A stretch of DNA of 64,000 bases, from the NCBI GenBank assembly GCA_036925085.1, contig JAUPFP010000162.1:62001-126000 (forward strand), given 5' to 3'. Shown piece by piece: positions 20,491-32,124 of the stretch. Origin of the DNA: Brachycybe producta (Eukaryota > Arthropoda > Diplopoda > Playtdesmida > Andrognathidae). The notes beneath the pieces are model-generated. The model saw only the letters and a list, made by a program, of their open reading frames with translations. It had not been told where the DNA came from and searched no databases. Both the position numbers and the translations under genes were made by a program. Every line of letters begins with the position of its first letter. The stretch's first letter is position 1.

Positions 20491-21612
20491 GCACTTATCT
20501 CAACCCTAATTCATTTCATACTGCTCATAGTGTGCTTTGCTAATGTAACTAAATCAAGAGCCTGCTCTCCTTTTCTACTGCACACATCATTTACCCCATC
20601 CTGCAGCACCACTAGCTCCTCATCTGCTTTTTCCTCTCTAACCATTCTGCCAATTCATTTCATCACATTCTTTATTTTTGCTCCTGGGAAGCAAGCTACA
20701 CTGACTGTTTCTATCACTACCTTTAAGTACAACCCATCTATCAACTCTTCTAACATTGATGTCCCCTACAAACATGACATCCCTACTCATTCTTTTTACC
20801 TTGTCTGCAGCAACTTTAATATTAAATAATCCTAACCTTCCTAGACCCTCCAGCTGACTCCTTCAAAGAATCAAACCTGTTTCCCCCAGTGGTGTGTAGA
20901 TCGAAACAGAAGGAGTATTAACCTTTCTTCCCTATAACTAGCTCCCAACTTTCTTCCCTATAACTAGCTCCCAACTTTCTCCTCCAGGACAAACCCTAAT
21001 TGGGGAGACCACAAGCACAGACTTTACTGGGAGAGGAAGCTGGCAGAGGGTCAACAACTGCCATCCTCTCAGCAATGCCACCTCTGCTTGAAGCCTCCCC
21101 TCCTAGGGTTCTAACCTACCAACTTTATCCCTCAAAACTCTAAAGTCTTCCTTACATGACCTTGTAATAACCATTTCTGAGATCAGATATAAAACCCATG
21201 AAAGAACCAGATTAAAATATGCTCTAAAGAAAAATTAACATAAACTAACAAAATGTACAACTTGCACAGGAAGAAAATGGAACAAAGGAAATGGAAAAAG
21301 AACACAGCAAAACACCAATAATTCTAAAACTACTTATCCAAATCAGGATCCAAGCACACTAGTGTATTCAGCAGTCCAATATCATCAAGAATATCAAAAT
21401 TAGCGAACTAAGATTTTGATACAAATGTCTTCAAATGGCAATCCAATATGACGTCTTCAATGCTGAACAAAGAGAAATTGGCATTTTTTGAAAAAACACC
21501 AATGTCTCCCAAACCACAGCTCAGATTTGCAATCTGATTACACCAGTGTTTTCAGCAGTCTAAAGACTTATCAGATAACAAAAACATGGACACACTTTGG
21601 GAACCACTGGTG
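20491..21612. other. No gene recognised
   Basis: It may include the 5' part of the neighbouring LINE, since coordinates 20840-21120 are less AT-rich, but neither strand gives a motif. A direct duplication of TTTCTTCCCTATAACTAGCT with following bases occurs at 20926-20976. Confidence 0.4.
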
Positions 21613-22386
21613 TAGGAGGTACAGATCACGTGTGGTAAATGCAAGCTAGGGTCCTCATTGCAGAAAAAGTTAGAAATAAGATAGTGACTGCATGTACATG
21701 ATTAGGGTGGAAGCAATGAAGCAGAAATTGAATGCAGTGGTTCAATGTGAAACATCCTTTTGTTGTGACAATCAACCAGCCAGCATTCAAAGTGTTGCTT
21801 ATTAAACTATGTGTAAATGAATCAGCTTACTTTGAAAAAAAAAGTTTATTATTTAATTTATTTCTTCTCTTCGGCATATGGCCTATGAACATTTTTAATT
21901 ATATGTGCAGGTGAAGGTTATATTTTTTGTGATTTGCACATGCACAGATTGTTCTGTTGCTTTCAATTGCCACCTGGATTGTGGCATTTGCAGATAGTAA
22001 ACACCTTCTGCTTGATTTGTGCTAAACTTATCTGGCTAAAAGGATTTTGCACATGTTTCTATGGAAAAGCAAGGTTTTCTCTTTTCAATCAAACAAATTT
22101 CAGGGCTATATGAAAGTAATTAATAGTTAACTATATATTAGAAGGAGTTGCAGTTGCATTACTTTATTAAAGCCTTGTCTTCCATATACACAGGTACCAA
22201 AACATCAGTAGTCACAGTAGGTGAGGGATATGCCTTCAATTTTCAAATACATAAAAACATCATACTTAGCTATTTGTCTTTGCCATTCAAATACAGTACA
22301 AAACATATAGGCCTAAGCCTTCAAACACATACTTCCTGGATGCATTCCCAACCTGGTCTCCACCAGGAGGGGAACTGCCTGGATCG
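21613..22386. other. No gene seen
   Basis: Anonymous AT-rich sequence. Short open frames at 21732 and 22148 on the plus strand lack motifs. The latter lies antisense to the end of the following LINE. Confidence 0.5.
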
Positions 22387-23404
22387 TTACATTTTAGTAC
22401 GACAACAACAAGAACTACAGTTACAACAACACTCATCTCCAAGATTTACCGTTTTATAGGCCCTAGCAGCCCAGCAGCCATCTGTGGTGGAGAGCCCAAA
22501 ACATTGGAAGTAATGATTGAAACGACCATGCCTGGTCATCAACAAAACTATTTCCCCTGAGAAGATGTGGATGTGATCCAGCTGTGGAAGCAGCTCATGG
22601 CCTTGGTGCCCAGTATTAGAAAAGTTCCACACAGAGTGAACACCATGTTCTTTGTCTTGGACTGTGGCCTGGCAGCGCAATATTGCACAACTGAGGACTG
22701 CCACTGTAAGCAATCTGGTCCACTGCTTGGCAAGTTGGTTGGCATGCTCTTTCCAGGTGTGGCCAGCATGGGCCTTAATACAGGCCAAGCATATCTGCTT
22801 ACCGTAACTACAAATGACAAATATCAGCATTTGCATGTTTGCTGCATCCTAATGACACAACAGTTAGTGCCGATAGTGAGTTAGAGCAGATCAGTATGGC
22901 TGTCCAATGTGGGGCATGCTCTCCACCCATTTTCATTGTCATCTGGATTGCCAAGAGCTCAGCCTGGAACACAGTGCACTCATCTGGTAGAAAACACCCC
23001 CATGAATGAAGTTTACGATTGCGGTTGGTTACTAAAAATGTGGAGAAAACCTTATTGTCTTGTTTTGATCCATCAGTGGAGATACAGAAATCCACCTGCA
23101 TACTTATTTCTATAGTCCACTTTTCCACATGGAATTCTTGTTAGAGTATGGGGTGCATGGTATTCTTGATGGTCAAGAGTGCCCAGAAGCTCAGAGGATG
23201 CCTGGAGATGTTTACAAAGTACGTGATTGCCATGTGCAAGGATGAACACAGGTATGGAGCCAGAATGCACCTGAAGTGCCCTAGTAGGTGCTGTATGAAA
23301 GGTCTTGGTGATTGCCAAAAGAAAAGGCCTTTGCGTAGCATCCAGAAGACGACGGGTGAGTGTGCCAGTAGATGCTCTGTAACCCCAGACTTTCATACTG
23401 TAAA
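22387..23404 (-). pseudogene. nonLTR-C: LINE with RNase H domain, 3' part
   Basis: The minus strand from 23420 gives the RT thumb (LYSMKVWGYRAS, RRLLDATQRPFLLAITKTFH). It then gives an RNase H domain with ISTDGSKQDNKVFST (first Asp), ECTVFQAELLAIQ (Glu), ICSNSLSAL (Asp, here Cys-Ser) and, in the next frame, KAHAGHTWKEHANQLAK (C-terminal His/Asn region). It finally gives MTRHGRFNHYFQCFG, which resembles the C-terminal His/Cys domain of such LINEs. Only RNase H-bearing clades (I, R1, Outcast-like) have this order. Frameshifts separate the blocks. The 5' part is missing. Confidence 0.85.
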
Positions 23405-23535
23405 GCAGTATGGAGAGCAATTACAATTAAAATTACAATTAGTACTCTGCTAGCAGCCAAATAGGCCTATTGCAGAGGGACATAAAAGTCCACATGCAGC
23501 ATTAAGCATTGTTAAGCATATATACATGCACATAT
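23405..23535 (-). mobile_element. nonLTR-B LINE 3' end fragment
   Basis: The reverse complement matches 51264-51356, including GACAATGCTTAATGCTGCAT, GTGGACTTTTATGTC and ATAGGCCTATTTGGCTGC. It ends in a (TTGTAA)n-like tail (plus-strand ATTACAATTAAAATTACAAT). It is a severely 5'-truncated insertion, as is usual for LINEs, lying at the edge of nonLTR-C. Confidence 0.8.
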
Positions 23536-23558
23536 ATAAAAGCACTGCATACCTATAA

Positions 23559-23989
23559 GCGGCAGTCACACTAGGCTGGTTTACAAGCTGCTGGTTGCTG
23601 CTGTCTATTAGCAGCAACAGCAAGCAGCAGCTGCTTTGGGTTCACACTTGTCCAGTCGCTGCTGGTATTAGCAGTGCAAGTCATCCAATCACCATCTTGC
23701 AAAAACACAAACTCTTAACAACAACCAACCCAAGCAGTGGAGTTTCAACTACCACTAGTGTCACTACTAGCAACAAAAAGTTCACACTAGATGGCAGCAG
23801 CAGGAAGGGAGTCACATGACCAACTGGTAGCTGCTAAAGTTGGACATGTCCAACTTCACCAGCCGCTGTTAAAATCACTAGCCCGCTGGAGAAAGTAGCT
23901 GCTAGTAGCAGTTCAGACTATGCTGCTAGAGCGCTACAACCAGCCAGCAGCAACCAGCAGCTGGGAAACCAGCCTAGTGTGACTGCGGC
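23559..23989. mobile_element. MITE with 24-bp TIRs rich in AGCAGC words
   Basis: The left end GCGGCAGTCACACTAGGCTG and right end CAGCCTAGTGTGACTGCGGC are 24-bp inverted repeats with one mismatch. The interior is built of many CTGCTG/AGCAGC and TTGCTGCT words, and it has no transposase. A short ATA at 23553-23555 and 23991-23993 could be a 3-bp target duplication, but the alignment leaves an odd terminal base, so the superfamily is open. Confidence 0.8.
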
Positions 23990-24266
23990 AATACACTTCC
24001 CACAACACTGTTGGACTCATCACCTATTAACAGCCACAAACAACAAACAAGCAAGCAGCCATGTTCCCCATGTATTGTGACCAGAATCACATACAGTATA
24101 TAAATAAAAAAATAACCCACAACAGATTCCTTCTTTATGATTCCTTTTAATAATATGGCGATGTATTCCAATCAATTTTTACAGGCACTGTTCACTTACA
24201 ACTTTCAAACTTTACAGTTAGGTCTGTGCCTTCAATTATGGAATGCGTAAGCCTTCATTTAACAGA

Positions 24267-24275
24267 ACTCTATCT

Positions 24276-24313
<38 letters not shown>

Positions 24314-24375
24314 ATCTCTATCTCTCTCTCTCTCTATCTCTCCCCCTCTCCCTCTCTCTCTCCCCCCTCAGTAAT
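24267..24375. repeat. (CT)n microsatellite
   Basis: About 110 bases of CT-rich repeats with interruptions (TCTCTATCTC, TCCCCCTCTC). The plus-strand Leu/Ser frame across it is a composition artefact. Confidence 0.95.
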
Positions 24376-24699
24376 CTCCAGTATTTATCCTTTTATAGGC
24401 CCTATTTCATATCCAAAAACTAACTGCCATCCTGACCATCATCTGAAATTATATGAATATTTCCAGTTCAAAAAATGACAGCAACTGCCATAATGGCCCA
24501 CAACAATGAATAACTAAAGAAAACAAAGATAGGAGTTGGTGACCTCAGGTTACTAACTACCAAAAATGAATTAAGACTGATGTTTATAAAGTTGTTATTA
24601 CTTAATAGGTTTCTAAAAACAATAAAGTACCAGTATTGCATTACAGTTAAGAGCAAATTTAAACATTTTAAGATATTTTTCATGACCACCGGGTCACAG

Positions 24700-24745
24700 T
24701 ATGTGTGTATTTGTGTACATGTGTGTGTGTATGTATGCATGCATG
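24700..24745. repeat. (TG)n/(CATG) microsatellite
   Basis: TG-rich tract ending GTATGTATGCATGCATG. The following solo LTR inserted into it, duplicating CATG. Confidence 0.9.
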
Positions 24746-25121
24746 TGTAACACCCGGTAGTTCGTGACCCCTCCAGAATGCTAGTTTGGGGGTGCATGAC
24801 TCACTGTCTCTCCCTCCCACTGTACTTGGACTTGATGGGGTGGAGGGATATCTCTTTAGCCACGGTCACTTGGATCTGGTTACACCTCATAGGTGTACAC
24901 GGGTCAAAGTGTATAAAAGTATCAAGATGATTTCTGATCTTGATGATCAGAAATGGATGGTCATCATCCTTCTGAGTGACTTCGCCCCTAATCATGAGGA
25001 TGTCTACCATCCATCACCATCTGCCTGTTAGCGTCATTCGGATCTTCTTCCTGTGGCTACCACGCGATATAAGAAGAAACGAGTTACGAAAATAAAGAGT
25101 CCGAAATCGTCTCTGCTCACA
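24746..25121 (+). mobile_element. Solo LTR, family A, 376 bp
   Basis: It starts TGTAACACCCGGTAG and ends CTGCTCACA. The target duplication CATG is at 24742-24745 and 25122-25125. It has GTATAAAAG at 24912-24920 as a TATA box and AATAAAG at 25090-25096 as a polyadenylation signal, in the order expected for an LTR read on the plus strand. It is shorter than copies at 38695 and 39812 because the 3' half is reduced. Confidence 0.85.
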
Positions 25122-25125
25122 CATG

Positions 25126-26276
25126 CATGCGTGTGTGTTAATTTTGCATGACTGTATTCCTGTGTAATTGTAAATTATGGAATTTTTCATTGCATATTGT
25201 TTACAATTACAACCTAGCAACTGCTCATTGGTTAAATGCTAAAAAAATTGTGCCTATTTTGTAATATCAAAGGTGGTAAATTTTATATGACCGTGCATGT
25301 TTATTGTCTAAATTAGATTTAGATGTTGTTATTAAAGAACATACGCATGTTACTTCGTAACAGTGATTTCTTTTCAATATAGTATTTTGTTTTATTCATA
25401 TATATATTTAGATTATTGATTTTTATTTGCACTTCCCAAATAATTTGGAATTACTAAGTAAATTCATGAGCTTCTAGAACAGAGTTGGCCAATTATTTTA
25501 CTTCGCGGGCCACAGTACTGTTTTTTATGAGTTTTCATTGCCACAAGTGAGCACACATAGAATTTTATGCAAATGCAAAATGTTAAGAATACAAATTACA
25601 ATCTAAACCCATAATAATAAACCAAATATATAGATTCATCAATGATATTGGAAACGTGGCGACTTTTTTTGGCCACGTCCATTCTTGGCATATTGTGCTT
25701 GTTCTTCTTCATAAGACCCTTCATTTTATTTTATAATGTACATAAGCCACCCTGAAGCACATTTATTAAGGTTTCTGTCGTTCTCTCGCTCTTATAAGCA
25801 ATTCAAGAGCGCTTTTATCTTCATCGAAAGGTGGGGGTTTTGGGAGGTATTGAAAGGGCCGCCGCGAATGATGAGGAAGAATAACTAGACTGAATGATAT
25901 TCCCACCCCTCCCTCGTCGTCCTATTCCTACCACCCATTTCTGCTGCTGCCATCCCTGCCATCACTCATTCCAGATAGAATGAACCGTGTTTGATATTAG
26001 TAAAGCACATGCTTCTCATACAAGAAGGAAAGAAAATTCACTCTGTATAGTGCTAAGAATTTCATAGTTCAGTGAAAGCTTTGTATTGAGATTGTTTCTT
26101 GAAAGAATTTACGGGTGGACTTTTTTATGTTTCTCAGTGTGTGTGTGTGTGTGTCACTGATTTCAGTAAAAAAAATAGGATTATATTTGAATTACTTGAC
26201 CAGTCTCTTTTTTTAAAAAAAGGGGGTTATTTTCAACACATGCTTGGTAAAACATGCGAAAGAAAACTTATTTCTG
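25126..26276. other. No gene seen; one hAT-like end
   Basis: At 25481-25516 the words AGAGTTGGCCAA and CGCGGGCCACA resemble a hAT-type MITE end, without a partner. A (GT)8 run lies at 26138-26154. The remainder is anonymous and AT-rich. Confidence 0.4.
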
Positions 26277-27045
26277 TTAAGAGGCTACATCACAAAATTA
26301 CTTCGAAAAATCTCTGAAAAAAACGCTAGCATCGTTTTTCTATTAAGCCCATAGACCTCAATGTTAAAGAAAAAATGTTAATTTTTAAAATACACAGTCG
26401 CGTCATATTTAAAATTGTCCAAAATTAAGTTTTCTAAGTGCAATGTGCACCTTAAGTATATGCTGATCGAGTGATAGAATGACAAAAAATTAGTAAGTGC
26501 GGTTATATTTTTAAAAAAACGATTTCAAAATCGCGAATTTCTAACTCTTATGTTAAACTCCATGGAGTACGCCCAAATAAGAAAAAAACCTCCATTAAAA
26601 TGCTCGTAAAAAATACATAAAAATAATTTAAAAGTACCAGAAAAAAAATCAACACATGCGCCAATGTGCTGGCTTCATTGTGGTTTAATTGTGGTTTTTT
26701 AAATTATTTTTAGGTATTTTTACGAGCATTTTAATGTATATTTTTTTTGCTTACTAGCACGTACTCAATGGAGTTTAACACAAAGAGTTAGAAATTCCCG
26801 ATTTTAAAATAGTTTTTAAAAATATAACCGCACTTAACAATTTTTTGTCATTATGTCAATCGATCAGCATATATTTAAGGTGCAAATTGCACTTTGAAAA
26901 CTTAATATTGGATAACTTTAAATATGAAAAATAAACATAATGCCCGCGACTTTATATTTTAAAAATACGGGGCTCAATAGCAAAACGATGCTAGCGCTCT
27001 TTGTGGAGATTTTTCGAAATAATTTTGTGATGTGTAGTCTCTTAA
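26277..27045. mobile_element. Foldback MITE copy 2, complete
   Basis: TTAA at 26277-26280 and 27042-27045 bound two long inverted arms. The left arm runs GAGGCTACATCACAAAATTA, then 'gctagcatcgtttttctatt', and so on to ACCTTAAGTATATGCTGATC and 'actccatggagtacg'. The right arm mirrors it back to GTAGTCTC. The centre near 26640-26690 contains CACATGCGCCAATGTGCTGG. No coding capacity. TTAA could be a piggyBac-type target duplication. Confidence 0.88.
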
Positions 27046-28283
27046 AGTGAATGAATGTCAAGCTTTTATGGACTCTAGATTTTAATGATTGATGTTCTGT
27101 GTTGATAAAACCATTCTTTCATTTTTATTTATATGCACGCGCGTTCTGTATTTTATAATCTTTCTGATCATTTAAAAAAAACGTAATTATAATTATAAAT
27201 TTAAGTATAATTAACAGTCATCAACAAGATCCTGCGTGGACATAAAACAAACAAACAAATTAATTACTTTTAAGTGCGACAGTAATGTATTTATATACAG
27301 TTCGTTATAGTGTTCCTTTTTTCTCTAAAAAAATTTGTCATCCTCATAATGTCATTTTTGTGTTGAGTTTAATGATGACCTTTTTGACCTTTTTTATACT
27401 AGCGTGACGTCATTTGTCATGATGATCACCTAATGAAAACATAATAATAATAATAATAAATATATATATAGCGTAAAGAAGAACGGAGGAGAATCGTAAC
27501 AATAACCGTCAAAAAAAAAGGTGATCATCGCGCAAAAGACGCGGTGGTGCTGCTGGAGGACGTTTTGTAAATCACCACCAATACCAACATTGTTATCATC
27601 AAAAATGACGTTTGGATTTCGAAATGCAAAATATCCACGGTCATCATCATCCTACGTCAGAATTCGGAAAGGAATGTAAATTCTTTGAAATGACGGCTGT
27701 ATAAAAGAGAAGAAGTAAAATAAGTGTTTGATAAAAATAAATATTTCTTTGATTTTTATCGTTTTAAATTAAGACCAACGCGCAAGTAACTTATTTTGTC
27801 GTCTTTCCGTCTGTTTACATTTTATGTTTTTATTTATTATATTTTTATATATTGAATAGAGATGTAACATCGAGAATCCTTTTTTATCGCACACCGTAGA
27901 AATAAATTGTGATATTTTTTTTGTTGGAAGGAACGCAAATACTGTGTGAACTATTGATTGAAAAGCATTTTCAGAAGTAAAGAAAGGGGAGAGGAGAGAG
28001 AGAAAAAAAATCGGTGTCAGTTTATTGAAAGGCCGGAGTCTTCCCGTTTGCTTTTTCTCTTCTCTTTGTTTTCATCGGATTTCATCCTCACTTTCGTCTG
28101 TTTTATTGTCTTGGATATTGTGTTTCACTATGTGTGAGGTGATAAAGAATTTTCTCAACAAAAAGGTAAGAATATTAATAACTATAATTATTATTAATGA
28201 AATTAACCCCAAAGTATATATAGCTTGTCAAAAAAGGTCATAATCAGAACTTTTCAGTTCTTTTGAGTATAGTCGTCTCATTG
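27046..28283. other. No gene seen
   Basis: AT-rich, with (ATA)n at 27442-27459. A 72-codon frame at 28025-28243 has a hydrophobic start but no recognisable family, and a GTAAGA follows CTCAACAAAAAG near 28164. I do not support it as an exon. Confidence 0.4.
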
Positions 28284-29514
28284 TTAATAGGAGGAGGAGG
28301 CTACATTACAAAATGACTTCGTAAAATCTCCGCTAAGAGCGCTAGCATCGCTTTTCTACTGAACCCCATAAACCCAATTGTTAAAAAAAAAAATTAAGTT
28401 AGTTTTTTTTTAAAATACACAGGTCGCGGCAAAGTATGTTTTATTTTTCACATTTAAAGTTATCTAGTATTAAGTTTTCAAATTTCAATGTGCACCTTAA
28501 ATATATGATGATCGAGTAATAGAATGACAAAAGAATTGGTAAGTGCGGTTATATTTTTAAAAATTATTTGAAAATCGCGAATTTCTAACTTTGTTAAACC
28601 TTAGACCAGTAAGGTTTAAGGTAAAACTTCATTGAGTACGCCTAAATAAGCAAAAAACATCCATTAAAATACTTGTAAAATTATGTAAAATAATTTTAAA
28701 AAAACCAGAAAAAAATCAGCACTTGCGCCAATGTGTTTGTTGGCTTTACTGTGGTTTAATTGTGGCTTTTATAATATTACTAGTGGGGTAACCCGTCATA
28801 AATGACGGGAGCAAAATTACAGACAATTGTGCGCATGCGCATCGTTTTTCTTTTTTTACTCCTTTCATTTCAATTTCAGTCACCCCCTCCCACTTTTTTC
28901 CTACCACGTTTCTCTATCTCCCCTTCTACACTTTCCAACCTTTTCCCCTTTCCAATTGAATATCATGGGGTTCTTGGATGGGAAGGGTGCAACATATAGT
29001 TGACCTTGAGAAAAAAAGCTGTTCATTTCTTCATTTATTTAAATTTATATAAATTCCGATGTGCTTCAATGGTTGTACAGCGTTACTTCACAGATAGATA
29101 CCCATCCACACAGACCTGGGATCATATTATATATATAATTTTTAGTTATTTTTACAAGCAATTTTAATGGATTTCTTTTGCTTACGAGTGCGCGTACTCA
29201 ATGGAGTTTAACATAAGAGTTAGAAATTAGCAATTTTGAAATAGTTTTTAAAAATAGAACTGCACTTACCAATTTTTTTGTTATTCTATCACTCGATCAG
29301 CAATACATGTATATTTAAGGTGCACATTGCACTTTTAAAACTTAATATTGGACAACTTTAAATATGAAAAATAAACATACTTTGCCGCGACCTGTGTATT
29401 TTAAAAATTAACATTGTTTCTTTAACATTGAGTCTATGGGCTCAGTAGAAAAAACGATGCTAGCGCTCTTTAAGGAGATTTTTCAAAGTAATTTTGTAAT
29501 GTGTAGCCTCTTAA
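28284..29514. mobile_element. Foldback MITE copy 3, interrupted by a family-R repeat
   Basis: The left arm starts at 28284 (TTAA followed by a 9-bp insertion and GAGGCTACATTAC) and the right arm ends GTAGCCTC TTAA at 29511-29514. The two arms pair over about 390 bp each. In the centre, 28779-29137 is a family-R repeat that splits the spacer, so family R inserted after this MITE. Confidence 0.85.
28779..29137 (+). repeat. ACTAGTGGGG repeat (family R), copy 3
   Basis: This is the most compact copy. It runs ACTAGTGGGGTAACCCGTCA, hairpin, CTCCTTTCATTTCAATTTCA, pyrimidine-rich part, 'ggttcttggatgggaagggt', 'catatagttgaccttgagaa', AAATTTATATAAATTCCGAT, CACACAGACCTGGGATCATA, and TA-rich end. Because it sits inside a recognisable MITE, both ends are well defined. 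That gives a unit length of about 360 bp. Confidence 0.85.
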
Positions 29515-30311
29515 GGTGAAGTTTGTGATGTCCGAGGGGTTGAGGTAAAATTTAGGCATTGTGCCCATTTAGTCTGATAAGACAAACGAATAATAATAGC
29601 CAATGTTTTCATTTATCTTTATAAAAAGACGTCAGAGGGGTTAACAAATAATGTTTTAACCACACTGACGTCAAAAGGTTTCATCTCTGTGAGGCAACCA
29701 TATGCTATCAAAAGTTCTCCACAGACAATCGTTGAAAACATAACAGATTTTTCCAGTAGGGGTTTTATTATTACCCCTTTTCTATTAGATAAAATGACGC
29801 TCGCGTTTGTTTATGACTAATACTCTGACGTCACAAGTTTCAAATTATATTTAGGTGATTGTGTTTTCTGCCAGCAAGAGGCTTTATTTGTTATTACTTA
29901 TTGGTTTCAAGCTACTCAAGTTTCACTGTTTTTTTTCTTTCCTCTCATAGGAAAAACTAGATTGATAGCAATTTTTTTTTGGATTATTTTTAAATTAAAA
30001 AAATAAATATTTATATGTATCAATATGCAAAAAAATGAACATTTGCTAGTTTTTAAATTTATAACGCATTCTAGTTTTTCTTAAAGGGGAATTAGATTTA
30101 AGTTGAAATGAAATATATTTTGATGAAAAAGTAGCTGAAGAAGAAAACACGTGGGGGAACTACGGACCCGCAGCCCCCGCGACTGCGCGGAGGGAACAAG
30201 AGGTTTGGAGGCATTTTGCGGGCTCAATTCGTATTCTTTTCAACTCGTTTCGCATATTAAAACAATATTTCTGTTAATAATAGAACCAACTACATTTTAA
30301 AAAGTGGAAGT
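29515..30311. other. No gene seen
   Basis: Anonymous. A more GC-rich patch at 30150-30225 (GGACCCGCAGCCCCCGCGAC) is possibly a hAT-type end but is not paired. Confidence 0.4.
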
Positions 30312-30420
30312 TTCTTAAGAGGCTACAACACAAAATTACTTCAAAAAATCTCCACAAAGGGCGCTAGCATCGTTTTTCTGTTGAGCCCATAGACCCAAGG
30401 TTAAGAGCCTAGATACAGCA
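30312..30420. mobile_element. Foldback MITE fragment (copy 4)
   Basis: Only the outer ~100 bp of the left arm is present: CTTAAGAGGCTACAACACAA, 'gctagcatcgtttttctgtt', GAGCCCATAGACCCAAGGTT. It is followed by unrelated sequence. Confidence 0.8.
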
Positions 30421-30542
30421 TTTAGTTCTAAATTTCTCCGAATGTAGGCGCTGCGATCGTTTTTGATTGAAAAACGGTGTTTTAATGTTTTTTTTTCCAG
30501 GTTTCGAGTCACATAATAATTAATAGAAAAAATTTCGCATGT

Positions 30543-30874
30543 TAAGCTTATAAAAAGGAAACATCGTGAAGCCAATAGATCAATGCACGTGCTAATTTTT
30601 ATGTAATTGTTCTAAGTAGTTTTTAATGGGAGTTCTTCAAATGTTTGGGTGACGGTTTTTTGGTCCTATGGGACTTAACATGGAGTTAAAAAAATGTACG
30701 ATTTTAAACGTTATTAAAAAAATAGAAGGACCTTTTGAAAATTTATAAAAAGGAAACATTGTGAAGCCAATACATGAAAGTATGTGCTAATTATTTTGTT
30801 ATTGTTCTAAATCATTTTTATTGAGAGTTTATCAAATGTTTGTGTGGCGGTTTTTGATCCAATGGGATTTAATG
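30543..30874. repeat. ~195-bp direct repeat, two units, split by a LINE
   Basis: Units start with TTATAAAAAGGAAACAT at about 30548 and 30743 (period 195 bp) and share GTGAAGCCAATA, TTGTTCTAA, CAAATGTTTG and 'atgggacttaacatgg'. The second unit is interrupted at 'gggatttaa' and resumes at 31888 with 'catggggttaaaaaac', which shows the site before LINE insertion. Confidence 0.75.
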
Positions 30875-31887
30875 GATAATGGTGCTGTGTCAGACTGGGC
30901 TAAAGTAACATCCAGTGTACCTCAGGGTAGCATTCTTGGACCACTGCTTTTCCTTCTGTTCATAAACGATCTGGAAGACAGATGCAACAGTACGATGCGT
31001 TTGTTTGCAGATGATGCTGTTGTTTACAGGAGGATTAGGGATAATGAGGATAGTGAAGTCCTCCAAAGAGATCTAGACAGTGTTGAAGAGTGGTGCTCTG
31101 AGTGGCATTTACAACTGAATAGGAGTAAATGCAATGTTATGCGAGTTTCCCGAAAGCGAGAATCGTTCATGGCAGATTACACAATGGGAGATGTTCAGCT
31201 AACCCATGTTGATACCATCAAATATCTTGGCTTTACCTTGTCCAAAGACATGCTTTGGAAAGATCATATAACCAAAGCAGTTGCCAAAGCTAATCAAAAG
31301 CTGCGGTTTGTCCAACGCACCCTTAAACATTGTAAAGAAAATGTAAAGAAGGTCTGTTACTTTACCCTAGTTAGACCTATCTTAAAATATTATTCCCCAA
31401 TTTGGAACCCATTTAGAAATAATCTAAAACAAGAAATAGAAATGATGCAGCGTAGGGCTGCAAGATCCGCAAAGGGACGGTATGCGTATACTGACAGCGT
31501 ATCGTCTATGCTCCAAGAGCTAGAATGGGAATCATTAGCAGGCCGAAGAAATTAGCAAAGCCTCGCTCTTCTGGGACGTTTGCTGTCTTGTGATAACATT
31601 ACCCTGCTTAATGGTTTACTAACTAGAAATCCTCGTAAAGGTAGATTTGGGCATTCAAAAACTTTCAAAGAATTAATGGCTAGGACTGATGCATATTTTT
31701 GGTCTTTTCTTCCTAATGTTATTAGGCTATGGAATTCTCTTCCTGTGAATAGTTCTTTGTTAGGATGATTTCAATTTCATGATGATGTCTTATTTTTAAA
31801 TAATGACAATCAGTCGTGATTGGGAGCAATCCCTCCCTGCCACATGGCTTTCGTGCTGATTGCAGGTGTATTTAATTGAATTGAATA
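30875..31887 (+). pseudogene. nonLTR-D LINE, 5'-truncated: RT to C-terminus
   Basis: The LINE part begins at about codon 21 of an open frame whose upstream codons belong to the host repeat. Motifs: VTSSVPQGSILGPLLFLLFI, then the catalytic RLFADDAVVYR (about 31005), WHLQLNRSKCNVM, YLGFTLSKDMLWKDHITKAV, FTLVRPILKYYSPIWNPF and [21 protein letters not shown] stop at 31552 interrupts the C-terminus, which continues in another frame to FWSFLPNVIRLWNSLP (about 31697-31745). The 3' end has an AATTGAATTGAA tail. The first catalytic block (FLDF-type) is missing owing to 5' truncation, so it is inactive. Confidence 0.92.
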
Positions 31888-32124
31888 ACATGGGGTTAAA
31901 AAACTATGATTTTGAACCTTGTTTAAAAATAGAAGGACCTTTTGAAAAATTATATAAATGGAGCTCATAAAGAACAATACTTTCTATTGCATTTTGCTCT
32001 TTACTGTATTTTAATTGAGCGGTTTAAGTGAGGCGATTTCTTGCAGTTTTAGTAACACCATATAAGAAGAGTCATTTGTCTCGTTGTCGTCTGCTCACAA
32101 CAGGATGGACGTGTTTCTAGGCAG

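Noticed and set aside
14144-21612. A single 7.4-kb hAT element bounded by matching ends at 14144 and 21612
   Set aside because: The ends are only loosely alike, no 8-bp duplication was seen, and the interior is a LINE with its own insertions rather than a hAT gene.
22148-22459. 103-codon plus-strand frame
   Set aside because: Its second half is antisense to the RNase H LINE and its first half has no motif or coding-like composition.
24226-24423. Leu/Ser frame resembling a signal sequence
   Set aside because: It is a (CT)n microsatellite read as Leu-Ser.
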